Positions 9,358 to 16,308 of a stretch of 64,000 nucleotides of DNA are shown here, one piece after another. Made by a program: the position numbers and the translations under genes. Numbering within the stretch: position 1 is the stretch's first letter; every line of letters starts with the position of its first letter. Where the stretch lies: assembly GCF_014926405.1 (NCBI RefSeq), contig NZ_JACXXJ020000005.1, positions 2,423,001 to 2,487,000 on the forward strand, given 5' to 3'. Under the pieces are notes generated by a model. The model saw only the letters and a list, made by a program, of their open reading frames with translations. It made no database searches and was not told where the DNA came from. This stretch comes from Agrobacterium vitis (lineage in GTDB: Bacteria; Pseudomonadota; Alphaproteobacteria; Rhizobiales; Rhizobiaceae).

Positions 9358-9391
9358 GATACCGTTCACGTTCAGGCGTCAGCGACCTTCC

Positions 9392-10462
9392 TCACACCAC
9401 ATGCGGCTTGTAGATCAGCCAATCCTTCGGCACGTAGCTGTTTTCCGTCACGCCGTAGAGGGTCACGGTATCGCCGCCCGCTGATTTTGAGGCCGTGAGG
9501 GCGCGTTCGGAATAGCTCATCAGATCGAAGGCGTTGGGAGCCTGTTCGGAAAGGCAGATGCCAAAGGACATGGTGAGTGCGGCGAGCGAACCATTGGAGC
9601 CAGCATTGACCACGGCAGTGGCCTTCAGCTTGACGCGCACGGCGTTGACGATGCGGCTGATTTCGTCCTGGTCTGACGTGTAGAACAGCAGGCCGAAGCG
9701 GCTGCCGTCGAAGCGGCAGGCGAGGTCGTCCTTGCCAGCCACAGCCTTCACCACCTTGGCGATCTGCTTGATAAAGCGTTCGGTGACGGTCGGGCCAAGA
9801 TGATCGGCGAGCTTGGCGAAATCGTCGATTTCACCGACCGCCAGGCCGCAGAGCGTCGGCAGGGCCGGATTGGCATAGACTTTTGCGAGCGCCTTGTTAA
9901 ACGCGCGGCGGCTGCCCATGCCGGTCAGCGGATCGACGAATTTCGCCTGTTCCACCTGATCGGCCTCGCGCTGCACATCGGCGAGCTGCTCGGTCTTTTC
10001 CACCACGGTTTTGACGACATTGCTGTTTTCGGCAACGCGCTGGTCGGTGGCAGCCTTCAGCGCCTGAATGGAGCGGCTCAGTTCCGGGTTGCCGAGGTCG
10101 GTGTCGGTCAGGATGCCCTTGGTGGCATCGCCGATCAGGCGACCATAATCGGTCAGCGACAGTTTTTCCTGGTTGAGCAGGCTGATAAAGCTGCTCATTT
10201 CGGCGCGCACCTTGTTGTTGTGGCGGGCCAAAAGACCGTCTTCATGGTGATGGGGCAGATATTTGCGGCCCAATGCGTCCAGTGCATCCTGGGTCTTGAC
10301 CTTGCCGAGCGCAATGAATTCGCGCACCAGATCCGGGTTGCTGCCGGAATAGGCTTCATAGACCAGTTCATAATTGCGCGGCAGGCCCTCGATCCCCATC
10401 TGATGCATGGCTGTCGCTACACGCAGCGCAATGCTGGAGGCCGGATTTTTCATAGGCTGCAT
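9392..10462 (-). CDS. GGDEF-domain protein with degenerate active site
   Basis: A 356-residue cytoplasmic protein. About 160 N-terminal residues are helical and of unknown function, followed by a GGDEF fold starting at DPLTGMGSRRAF. The signature loop that should read GG(D/E)EF is here FDGSRF, so key catalytic positions are missing, and no RxxD inhibitory site is visible upstream. The protein is therefore unlikely to make cyclic-di-GMP and may instead bind it, GTP, or a partner. The ATG at 10462 is preceded by GGGGAAG at ideal spacing; a GTG five codons upstream is possible. It is monocistronic and diverges from the tsaC-like gene. Confidence 0.85.
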   Translation of the reverse strand: MQPMKNPASSIALRVATAMHQMGIEGLPRNYELVYEAYSGSNPDLVREFIALGKVKTQDALDALGRKYLPHHHEDGLLARHNNKVRAEMSSFISLLNQEKLSLTDYGRLIGDATKGILTDTDLGNPELSRSIQALKAATDQRVAENSNVVKTVVEKTEQLADVQREADQVEQAKFVDPLTGMGSRRAFNKALAKVYANPALPTLCGLAVGEIDDFAKLADHLGPTVTERFIKQIAKVVKAVAGKDDLACRFDGSRFGLLFYTSDQDEISRIVNAVRVKLKATAVVNAGSNGSLAALTMSFGICLSEQAPNAFDLMSYSERALTASKSAGGDTVTLYGVTENSYVPKDWLIYKPHVV

Positions 10463-10670
10463 CGGATGCTTCCCCACATCGAATCATTGATTGCACGCAG
10501 AGTAGCGCGACACTTCTTTCTTTCGGTTACAGCTGTATTTAAAATTTTACGGATTGGTGAAGAGACCGTAAAAAGCCATGGATGAAGACGGTGGCGCATT
10601 GGTAAAAGTCATTTGCGCCAAGGGCAGCGTCAGGCTATTTCACCGGGGAAACAGCGGTAATCAGGCAGGC

Positions 10671-11642
10671 ATGGCACAGCGTCTCTCAGTCATCACATCC
10701 CCGGAACCGGCCATCCGCGCCGCGCTGCCTTTGCTTGAGGCTGGCGAGGTGATCGCCATGCCGACAGAAACCGTCTATGGCCTGGCGGCGGATGCCACCA
10801 ATCCGCAGGCCATCACCCGGATTTACGAGACCAAGGGCCGCCCGCAGTTCAACCCGCTGATTTGCCATGTCGCCGATCTCGCCATGGCCGAGCGCTACGG
10901 CCTCTTCGATCCCTTGTCGCGGCAATTGGCGGATCGGTTCTGGCCGGGGCCGCTAACGCTGATCGTGCCGCTCGCCCCAGGCTGCGCCATTCATCCGCTT
11001 GCAACGGCCGGGCTGGACACGGTTGGTCTGCGCATGCCCCTGGGCTTTGCCGCCACGCTGATTGCCGCCTTCGGCAAGCCGCTGGCTGCCCCCAGCGCCA
11101 ATACCTCGGGCAAGATCAGCCCGACCACGGCTGCCCATGTCGAGGAAGATCTGGGGGCAAAAATCCCGCTGATCCTCGATGCCGAAGCGGCGGGCGTCGG
11201 GGTTGAATCCACCATCCTGAAGGTGGAAGACGGCCAGATCCGGCTGCTGCGGCCCGGCGGGCTTTCGGTGGAGGCCGTGGAAGAGGCGACAGGATTGCGG
11301 GTAATCCGTCCACAAAAGGCGGGTGCGATCATCGAGGCGCCGGGCATGTTGGCCTCTCATTATGCCCCGGAGGCGGCGGTGCGGCTGAATGCGACCTCGG
11401 TTTTTGCCGATGAGGCCGTGATCACTTTTGGCTCTACCATCCCGCAAGGGCTTGAAAAGGCTGCCCTCGTGCTCAATTTGAGTGCGGATGGCGACCTCAC
11501 TGAAGCCGCCGCCAATCTGTTTAGCTTCATGAAGCGGGCCGATGCCAGCGGTGCTGCCCGCATCGCCTTCACCGCCATTCCCACCCATGGGCTGGGAGAT
11601 GCAATCAATGACCGGCTGGAGCGGGCCGCTGCACCAAGATGA
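10671..11642 (+). CDS. L-threonylcarbamoyladenylate synthase (Sua5/TsaC type)
   Basis: A 323-residue Sua5-type enzyme that makes threonylcarbamoyl-AMP from threonine, bicarbonate and ATP, the first step of the t6A modification of ANN-decoding tRNAs. The YrdC domain fills residues 15-195, with PTETVYGLAADA, KGRPQFNPL and PSANTSGKISPT; the C-terminal Sua5 domain (ending GDAINDRLERAA) distinguishes it from the short TsaC form. The ATG at 10671 gives the expected N-terminus; an upstream in-frame extension of 31 codons looks non-coding. A flavoprotein gene follows 36 bases downstream on the same strand. Confidence 0.93.
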   Translation: MAQRLSVITSPEPAIRAALPLLEAGEVIAMPTETVYGLAADATNPQAITRIYETKGRPQFNPLICHVADLAMAERYGLFDPLSRQLADRFWPGPLTLIVPLAPGCAIHPLATAGLDTVGLRMPLGFAATLIAAFGKPLAAPSANTSGKISPTTAAHVEEDLGAKIPLILDAEAAGVGVESTILKVEDGQIRLLRPGGLSVEAVEEATGLRVIRPQKAGAIIEAPGMLASHYAPEAAVRLNATSVFADEAVITFGSTIPQGLEKAALVLNLSADGDLTEAAANLFSFMKRADASGAARIAFTAIPTHGLGDAINDRLERAAAPR

Positions 11643-11678
11643 TGGTGTGCGACGATAGAATAACAAGGACGAGACGCC

Positions 11679-13109
11679 ATGACTGATATGCCCCTTTCCG
11701 CCGCCCTGCTCGACCGTTTCATCGCCATTGTCGGCCCCACTAACGCCTTGACCGATCAGGCTGATATCACCCCCTATCTCACCGAGAACCGTGGCCTTTA
11801 CCACGGTGCCTCGCCGCTGGTGCTGAAGCCCGGTTCGACGGAAGAGGTCTCGAAAATCCTGGCGCTGGCCAGCGAGACGAAAAGCCCGATCGTGCCAGTC
11901 AGCGGCGGCACCGGTCTGGTCGGCGGACAGGTGCCGCGCGATAATTCCAGTGATATCCTTCTGTCGCTGGAGCGGATGAACAAGGTGCGCGAGGTCGATC
12001 CGGTTGGCAATGTGATCGTCGCCGATGCGGGTTGCATTCTTGCCGACATCCAGAAGGCGGCGGCTGATGTCCACCGGCTGTTTCCGCTGTCGCTCGGTTC
12101 GGAAGGCTCCTGCCGGATCGGCGGCAATCTCGCCACCAATGCCGGCGGCACCGCCGTGCTGGTCTATGGCAATATGCGCCAACTGTGCCTGGGCCTCGAA
12201 GTGGTGCTGCCGACCGGCGAGATCTGGAACGGCTTGCGGCGGTTGAAAAAGGACAATAGCGGCTACGACCTGCGCGACCTGTTCATCGGCGCGGAAGGCA
12301 CGCTCGGGGTCATTACCGGCGCCGTGCTGAAGCTTTATCCGCAGCCGCTTGGCCATGAAGTCGCCTTTGTCGGGCTGAAATCACCGGTGGAAGCCTTGGC
12401 GCTGTTTGAAAAGGCCAGCGCGCTCTGCGGCCCGGCCCTGACCGGCTTCGAGCTGATGCCGCGCATCGGCGTCGATTTCACCAGCCGCCATATTCCAAAT
12501 GTGCGTGATCCGCTGGCCTCCGTTCATGACTGGTATGTGCTGGTCGATATTGCCACATCCGATGCCGTTGAAACGGCAAGAACCATGATGCATGACGTGC
12601 TGGAACAGGGCGTGGAGGCCGGGCTGATCGAGGATGCCGTGGTCGCCGGTTCGGTGGCTCAGCAAAAGGCGCTCTGGCACATGCGCGAAAGCATGTCGGA
12701 TGCGCAAAAGCCGGAAGGCGGCTCGATCAAGCATGATGTTTCGGTACCAATTGCTCAGGTTCCGGCCTTCATGCGGGAAGCGGAAGAGGCGGTGCTCGCC
12801 GCCATGCCTGGCGCGCGGGTCTGCGCGTTCGGCCATCTGGGCGATGGCAATATCCATTACAACATCAGCCAGCCCGTCGGCGCCGACAAGGCGCAGTTCA
12901 TCGGTCGCTGGCGTGAAATCAATAAGGTCGTACATGATATCGTCCGCGCCCATGGCGGCTCGATTTCGGCTGAACATGGCGTCGGCCAGCTGAAACGTAC
13001 GGAACTGGCGCAGACAAGGCCGGACATCGAAACCGTGCTGATGACCCGCATCAAACGGGCCTTCGACCCCTCCGGCATCATGAACCCCGGCAAGGTGGTG
13101 CCCGGCTGA
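11679..13109 (+). CDS. FAD-linked oxidase, GlcD / D-2-hydroxyacid dehydrogenase family
   Basis: A 476-residue flavoprotein with an N-terminal PCMH-type FAD domain (VSGGTGLVGGQVP, NLATNAGGTAVLVYG, DLFIGAEGTLGVITGAVLKL) and a C-terminal FAD-oxidase domain with metal-binding type motifs HLGDGNIHYN and EHGVGQLK, ending IMNPGKVVPG. Relatives oxidise D-lactate, D-2-hydroxyglutarate or glycolate; residues alone do not settle which. It is probably cotranscribed with the Sua5-type gene. Its stop overlaps the start of the ModE-like frame (TGATG), so the regulator was translationally coupled to it. Confidence 0.88.
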   Translation: MTDMPLSAALLDRFIAIVGPTNALTDQADITPYLTENRGLYHGASPLVLKPGSTEEVSKILALASETKSPIVPVSGGTGLVGGQVPRDNSSDILLSLERMNKVREVDPVGNVIVADAGCILADIQKAAADVHRLFPLSLGSEGSCRIGGNLATNAGGTAVLVYGNMRQLCLGLEVVLPTGEIWNGLRRLKKDNSGYDLRDLFIGAEGTLGVITGAVLKLYPQPLGHEVAFVGLKSPVEALALFEKASALCGPALTGFELMPRIGVDFTSRHIPNVRDPLASVHDWYVLVDIATSDAVETARTMMHDVLEQGVEAGLIEDAVVAGSVAQQKALWHMRESMSDAQKPEGGSIKHDVSVPIAQVPAFMREAEEAVLAAMPGARVCAFGHLGDGNIHYNISQPVGADKAQFIGRWREINKVVHDIVRAHGGSISAEHGVGQLKRTELAQTRPDIETVLMTRIKRAFDPSGIMNPGKVVPG

Positions 13110-13506
13110 TGGCAGACACAGTGCCTTCCCACGACAATTCGCATCCCGCACCGGACAAGGTGCTGTTCCGGATCGACCTGGAGAATGGCGCGCGGTTAGG
13201 ACCGGGCAAGGTACAATTGCTGCGGCTGATCGGCCAGCATGGCTCGATCCGCGCGGCGGGTGCGCCATGGGCATGTCCTACCGACGCGCCTGGCTGCTGG
13301 CTGACGAAATCAACCGGATGTTCAGGGAGCCATCGATTACCACCCGCCATGGCGGCAAAAGCGGCGGCGGCGCTATCCTGACACCCTTCGGGGCGGCTCT
13401 GCTGGCGCGGGCGCAAACGATGGACGTAAAGATCCGTTCAACGCTGGCCGAGGATCTTGCCTGGCTGGAGGCCATGGCGTCCGACGGGATCATGCCACCT
13501 GAGTGA
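13109..13506 (+). pseudogene. ModE-like winged-helix regulator with a frameshift
   Basis: The two halves of a short ModE-type DNA-binding protein are read in different frames. The first half contains LENGARLGPGKVQLLRLIGQHGSIRAAG; the second, from 13267, contains MGMSYRRAWLLADEINRMF, then the wing TRHGGKSGGGAILTPFGAAL. One missing base near 13262-13266 separates them; adding it would restore GAAMGMSYRRAW. The family binds palindromic operators and represses molybdate uptake genes. This version has only the DNA-binding domain, without the C-terminal molybdate-binding domain. It lies tail-to-tail with modCBA. Either the gene is truly broken or this is a sequencing error; the otherwise perfect conservation favours a very recent event or an error. 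Confidence 0.8.
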
Positions 13507-13536
13507 TACAGCAGGCCCGCATACGAAGCCCGTAGT

Positions 13537-14631
13537 TCACCGCAAAGGCTCCGCACGCAACCGATAAACACCTGCCGCGGCTACCGAGACCGCCTTGAAC
13601 AGCACCGAAACCGGCTTGCCGGGTGCCAGATCCAGGGCGCTCAGTGAGCGACGAGTAATTTCGGCGTCAATGACCTGGCCGGAGCAGTCGACCCTGACGA
13701 CGATGCCGGGGCCTGACTCGAAAATAGCCGTCACCTTGCCTGACAAGCGATTGAGGGTGGAAAGCTGACCTGTCTCGCCGGTCGCCAACACCAGATCGCT
13801 TGCAGCGATGAACAGGCGGATCGGGGTACCGACCGGTAGATCGGCATATTTCAGGAAGAGCGGACCCGCAGGGCTTGTTGCCAGCGTCAGGCCTTCCTCG
13901 CGGGCGTGGCCGTTAACATTGGCATGCAGGAAGCTACCGGGGCGGCTATCGCCGAGCCTAGGGAGATGAAGCAAAGCTCCCTCGCCCGCGTCCACCCTTA
14001 CGGCGTTGCCTTTGCTCATCGTGACCACCCGGCTGGCCAGCCGGGTGACTTCCTCGACCGCATGGCTGACATAGAGGATCGGCACGCCCGCTTCATCGCG
14101 AATCCGCTCGATATAAGGTAGGATCTGCGCCTTCAGCGCAGCGTCCAGCGCCGAGAGTGGTTCGTCCATCAGCAGAAGTTTCGGGCTGGCCATCAGGGCG
14201 CGGGCAATGGCCACCCGCTGCTTTTCGCCACCCGACAGCCCATTAGGCGCACGGTCCAGCAAATCGGTGATCCCGAGCAGATCGCAGATCCGGGACAAGT
14301 CTTCGCGCCGTTCGGCTTTCGGGGTAAAATACCGGCCATAGGTAAGATTGGCCCGCACGGTCAGATGCGGAAAAAGCCGCGCCTCCTGGAAGACATAGCC
14401 GATCCGGCGCCGATGCGGCGGCAGGAAAGTGCCGTTCTGCGCATCGCTCCAGACCCGACCCTCGAAGGTGATCCTTCCCTGGTCGGGGCGGATCAACCCG
14501 GCGACGGCATTGATCATCGTGGTCTTGCCCGATCCGGATGGGCCAAACAGTGCCGTCAATCCTGGCCCCAGTTGAAGATCAGCTTCAAGGTCAAACGTTC
14601 CCTGGCGGTGGCGGATATCGATGTCCAGCAT
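13537..14631 (-). CDS. modC: Molybdate ABC transporter ATPase ModC
   Basis: A 364-residue ATPase that powers molybdate import. Walker A is GPSGSGKTT, the signature is LSGGEKQRVAIARAL, and Walker B is LLLMDEPLSALD with the switch region ILYVSHAVEEV. The last 70 or so residues form a TOBE/Mop domain (LSGKVTAIFESGPGIVVRVD), which binds molybdate in this family. The ATG overlaps the modB stop (TGATG), giving translational coupling. It is the last gene of modABC and runs tail-to-tail with the ModE-like frame, 30 bases apart. Confidence 0.96.
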   Translation of the reverse strand: MLDIDIRHRQGTFDLEADLQLGPGLTALFGPSGSGKTTMINAVAGLIRPDQGRITFEGRVWSDAQNGTFLPPHRRRIGYVFQEARLFPHLTVRANLTYGRYFTPKAERREDLSRICDLLGITDLLDRAPNGLSGGEKQRVAIARALMASPKLLLMDEPLSALDAALKAQILPYIERIRDEAGVPILYVSHAVEEVTRLASRVVTMSKGNAVRVDAGEGALLHLPRLGDSRPGSFLHANVNGHAREEGLTLATSPAGPLFLKYADLPVGTPIRLFIAASDLVLATGETGQLSTLNRLSGKVTAIFESGPGIVVRVDCSGQVIDAEITRRSLSALDLAPGKPVSVLFKAVSVAAAGVYRLRAEPLR

Positions 14632-15326
14632 CAGCCCGCCATCCGCACGGTCAGGCGCCGGGTTAGCAGCTCGGAGGCAAGCAGCGCCAGCAGTGACAGG
14701 ACGACAGAGACCAGCGTCAGCCGCAAAGCCCCGGCATCGCCGCCCGGCACCTGGGTATAGGTATAGATGGCGGCGGACAGGGTCTGGGTTTCGCCGGGAA
14801 TATTCGACACGAAGGTAATCGTCGCGCCAAACTCACCCATTGCCTTGGCAAAGGCCAACACGGCACCGGCAGCGATACCAGGCAGGATCAACGGAAGGGT
14901 GACAGTGAAGAACACCATGATCGGCGATGCGCCGAGCGTGGCTGCTGCCGTTTCCAGCTTGCGGTCCACCCCGTCCAATGACAGGCGGATGGCGCGCACC
15001 ATCAAGGGAAAACCCATAATGCCGGAGGCGAGCGCCGCCCCTGTCCAGCGAAAGGAAAACACCAGGCCGAACCATTGATCCAGAAAGGCGCCGACCGCGC
15101 CGCGCCGCCCGAAGGTGATCAGCAGCAGATAGCCGGTGACAACAGGCGGCAGGATCAACGGTAGATGCACCAGCCCGTCCAGCAGGCTGCGGCCTAGGAA
15201 AGAGGTGCGCGACAACAACCAGGCCATGACGATACCAAGCGGCAGCGAGACGGCAACAGCCGTCAGCGCCACTTTCAGGCTGAGCAGGATCGCGGTGATT
15301 TCATCAGCGGAGAGCGCGTCAATCAT
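14631..15326 (-). CDS. modB: Molybdate ABC transporter permease ModB
   Basis: A 231-residue inner-membrane permease with about five membrane helices. The ATPase-coupling EAA loop is visible as AAATLGASPIMVFFTVTLPL. Typical ModB features include VHLPLILPPVVTGYLLL near residue 60 and AKAMGEFGATITFVSNIPGE near residue 175. It starts 31 bases after modA and overlaps modC by one base, so the three genes form one operon. Length and motifs fit the family. Confidence 0.96.
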   Translation of the reverse strand: MIDALSADEITAILLSLKVALTAVAVSLPLGIVMAWLLSRTSFLGRSLLDGLVHLPLILPPVVTGYLLLITFGRRGAVGAFLDQWFGLVFSFRWTGAALASGIMGFPLMVRAIRLSLDGVDRKLETAAATLGASPIMVFFTVTLPLILPGIAAGAVLAFAKAMGEFGATITFVSNIPGETQTLSAAIYTYTQVPGGDAGALRLTLVSVVLSLLALLASELLTRRLTVRMAG

Positions 15327-15357
15327 GGCTCAACGGGCCACAGGTCGACAGGATTTG

Positions 15358-16176
15358 TCAATTGATCTTCGCCAACACCGTAAACCCAGCAGTCCGGAAC
15401 ACATTCGAAGCTGTGACCGATTGCAGATAGGCGAGAAACGCCTTGGCATCGGGATTGGTGGAGGCCTTCAGCACCGCGGCTGGATAGACAATGGCCGGAT
15501 GGGAATTTTCCGGGAAACGGTCGAGGATCTTCACGCCTGGATCAACCCTGGCATCTGTTTCATAGACAATGCCGAGCGGCGCTTCCTGACGCGACACCAG
15601 CAGCAATGCGGCGCGTACATTATCGGCCTGTGCAACCTTGTCCTTGACGCTTTCCCAAACGCCGAGATTTTCCAGCGCCGCTTTGCCGTAGACCCCGGCT
15701 GGCACGGAGGAAACATTGCCCATGGCCAGCCGCTCATCCCCCAAAAGCCCGGCCAGATCGAAACCAGGGGCAATTTTTGTCGTGACCGTGGAAGAAGACG
15801 CCCCCACCAGCACGATCCGGTTGCCCAGCAGGTTGACACGACTGCCCGGCACAAGTTCACCGCCCTTGTCGAGATGGTCCATCCAGTTGAGGTCGGCGGA
15901 GATGAACAGGTCGGCGGGGGCGCCTTCATCAATCTGTTTTGCCAGCGCCGAGGAGGCGGCGAAGGACAGCTTGACCTCCCGGCCGGTCTCAGCCTTCCAG
16001 TCATCGGCAATCTTGCTCATCGTTTCTTTCAGGCTGGCGGCGGCGAATACCGTCAGGCTACGGTCGGCGGCAAACGCCTGGGGAGCGACAAAGAGCATCA
16101 AAGCCGTCAAGATTGCTGGCAGCCGATCCATGATTGTTGTTCTGGCTTTGGCCATCATTTCCCAACCCACTTTCAT
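15358..16176 (-). CDS. modA: Molybdate-binding periplasmic protein ModA
   Basis: A 272-residue periplasmic binding protein for molybdate. An N-terminal signal peptide ends in PQAFA before ADRSLTVFAAASL, the usual start of mature ModA. Ligand-loop motifs SFAASSALAKQI and APADLFISAD are present. The ATG at 16176 has AAAGGGAG upstream at good spacing; an internal ATG at residue 16 could also serve. It is the first gene of modABC. A palindrome matching a ModE operator lies 16-44 bases before the start codon. Confidence 0.96.
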   Translation of the reverse strand: MKVGWEMMAKARTTIMDRLPAILTALMLFVAPQAFAADRSLTVFAAASLKETMSKIADDWKAETGREVKLSFAASSALAKQIDEGAPADLFISADLNWMDHLDKGGELVPGSRVNLLGNRIVLVGASSSTVTTKIAPGFDLAGLLGDERLAMGNVSSVPAGVYGKAALENLGVWESVKDKVAQADNVRAALLLVSRQEAPLGIVYETDARVDPGVKILDRFPENSHPAIVYPAAVLKASTNPDAKAFLAYLQSVTASNVFRTAGFTVLAKIN

Positions 16177-16192
16177 CTCATGCTCCCTTTTG

Positions 16193-16220
16193 CTCGATAT
16201 ATCTGATGGGATATATCGAG
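16193..16220. promoter_or_regulatory. Mo-box (ModE-type operator) of modABC
   Basis: A perfect inverted repeat with arms CTCGATATAT and ATATATCGAG separated by eight bases. The form matches known ModE operators (inverted repeats with a TATAT core). It lies immediately in front of the modA ribosome binding site, placed to block transcription or initiation when molybdate is plentiful. The frameshifted ModE-like frame nearby would be the natural regulator. Confidence 0.8.
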
Positions 16221-16254
16221 TGCGACAGACGAGAGCAAGCGGGAACCACTGTAT

Positions 16255-16287
16255 AAATCCCCTAAATCGGAAGGATCTAGGGGATTT
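16255..16287 (-). terminator. Hairpin after the DUF1217 gene
   Basis: Inverted repeat AAATCCCCTA / TAGGGGATTT with a 13-base loop, 22 bases beyond the stop of the DUF1217 gene on the minus strand. The following T tract is weak, so it is only a likely terminator. Confidence 0.5.
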
Positions 16288-16308
16288 ACATAACAGATAG
16301 CGTAGTCT

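Larger units (their letters stand above)
8952..9375 (+). pseudogene. Broken Sfp-type 4'-phosphopantetheinyl transferase
   Basis: Pieces of one Sfp-type phosphopantetheinyl transferase can be read in order but in different frames. First comes EHVWHLSAD...RLSMEEHRRAN, then after a frameshift near 9035 DQQHRAVYALVHGSLRPIL, then a RIME-like insertion (9102-9204), then AAYLGCDD. After another shift and a small deletion the core RLHFNLSHSG and QIGVDIERLR appear. These match the family order: N-terminal VW strand, RY..H..LR helix, YLG, FNLSHSG and the metal-binding GVDIE. Removing the RIME rejoins L and AAYLGC in frame. The start is replaced by a palindromic element and the 3' end breaks off at an inverted RIME fragment. 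Intact, the enzyme would arm carrier proteins of fatty acid, polyketide or nonribosomal peptide synthesis. Confidence 0.8.

Noticed and set aside
10953-12356. 467-codon minus-strand open frame opposite the Sua5 and flavoprotein genes
   Set aside because: Antisense of two well-supported genes.
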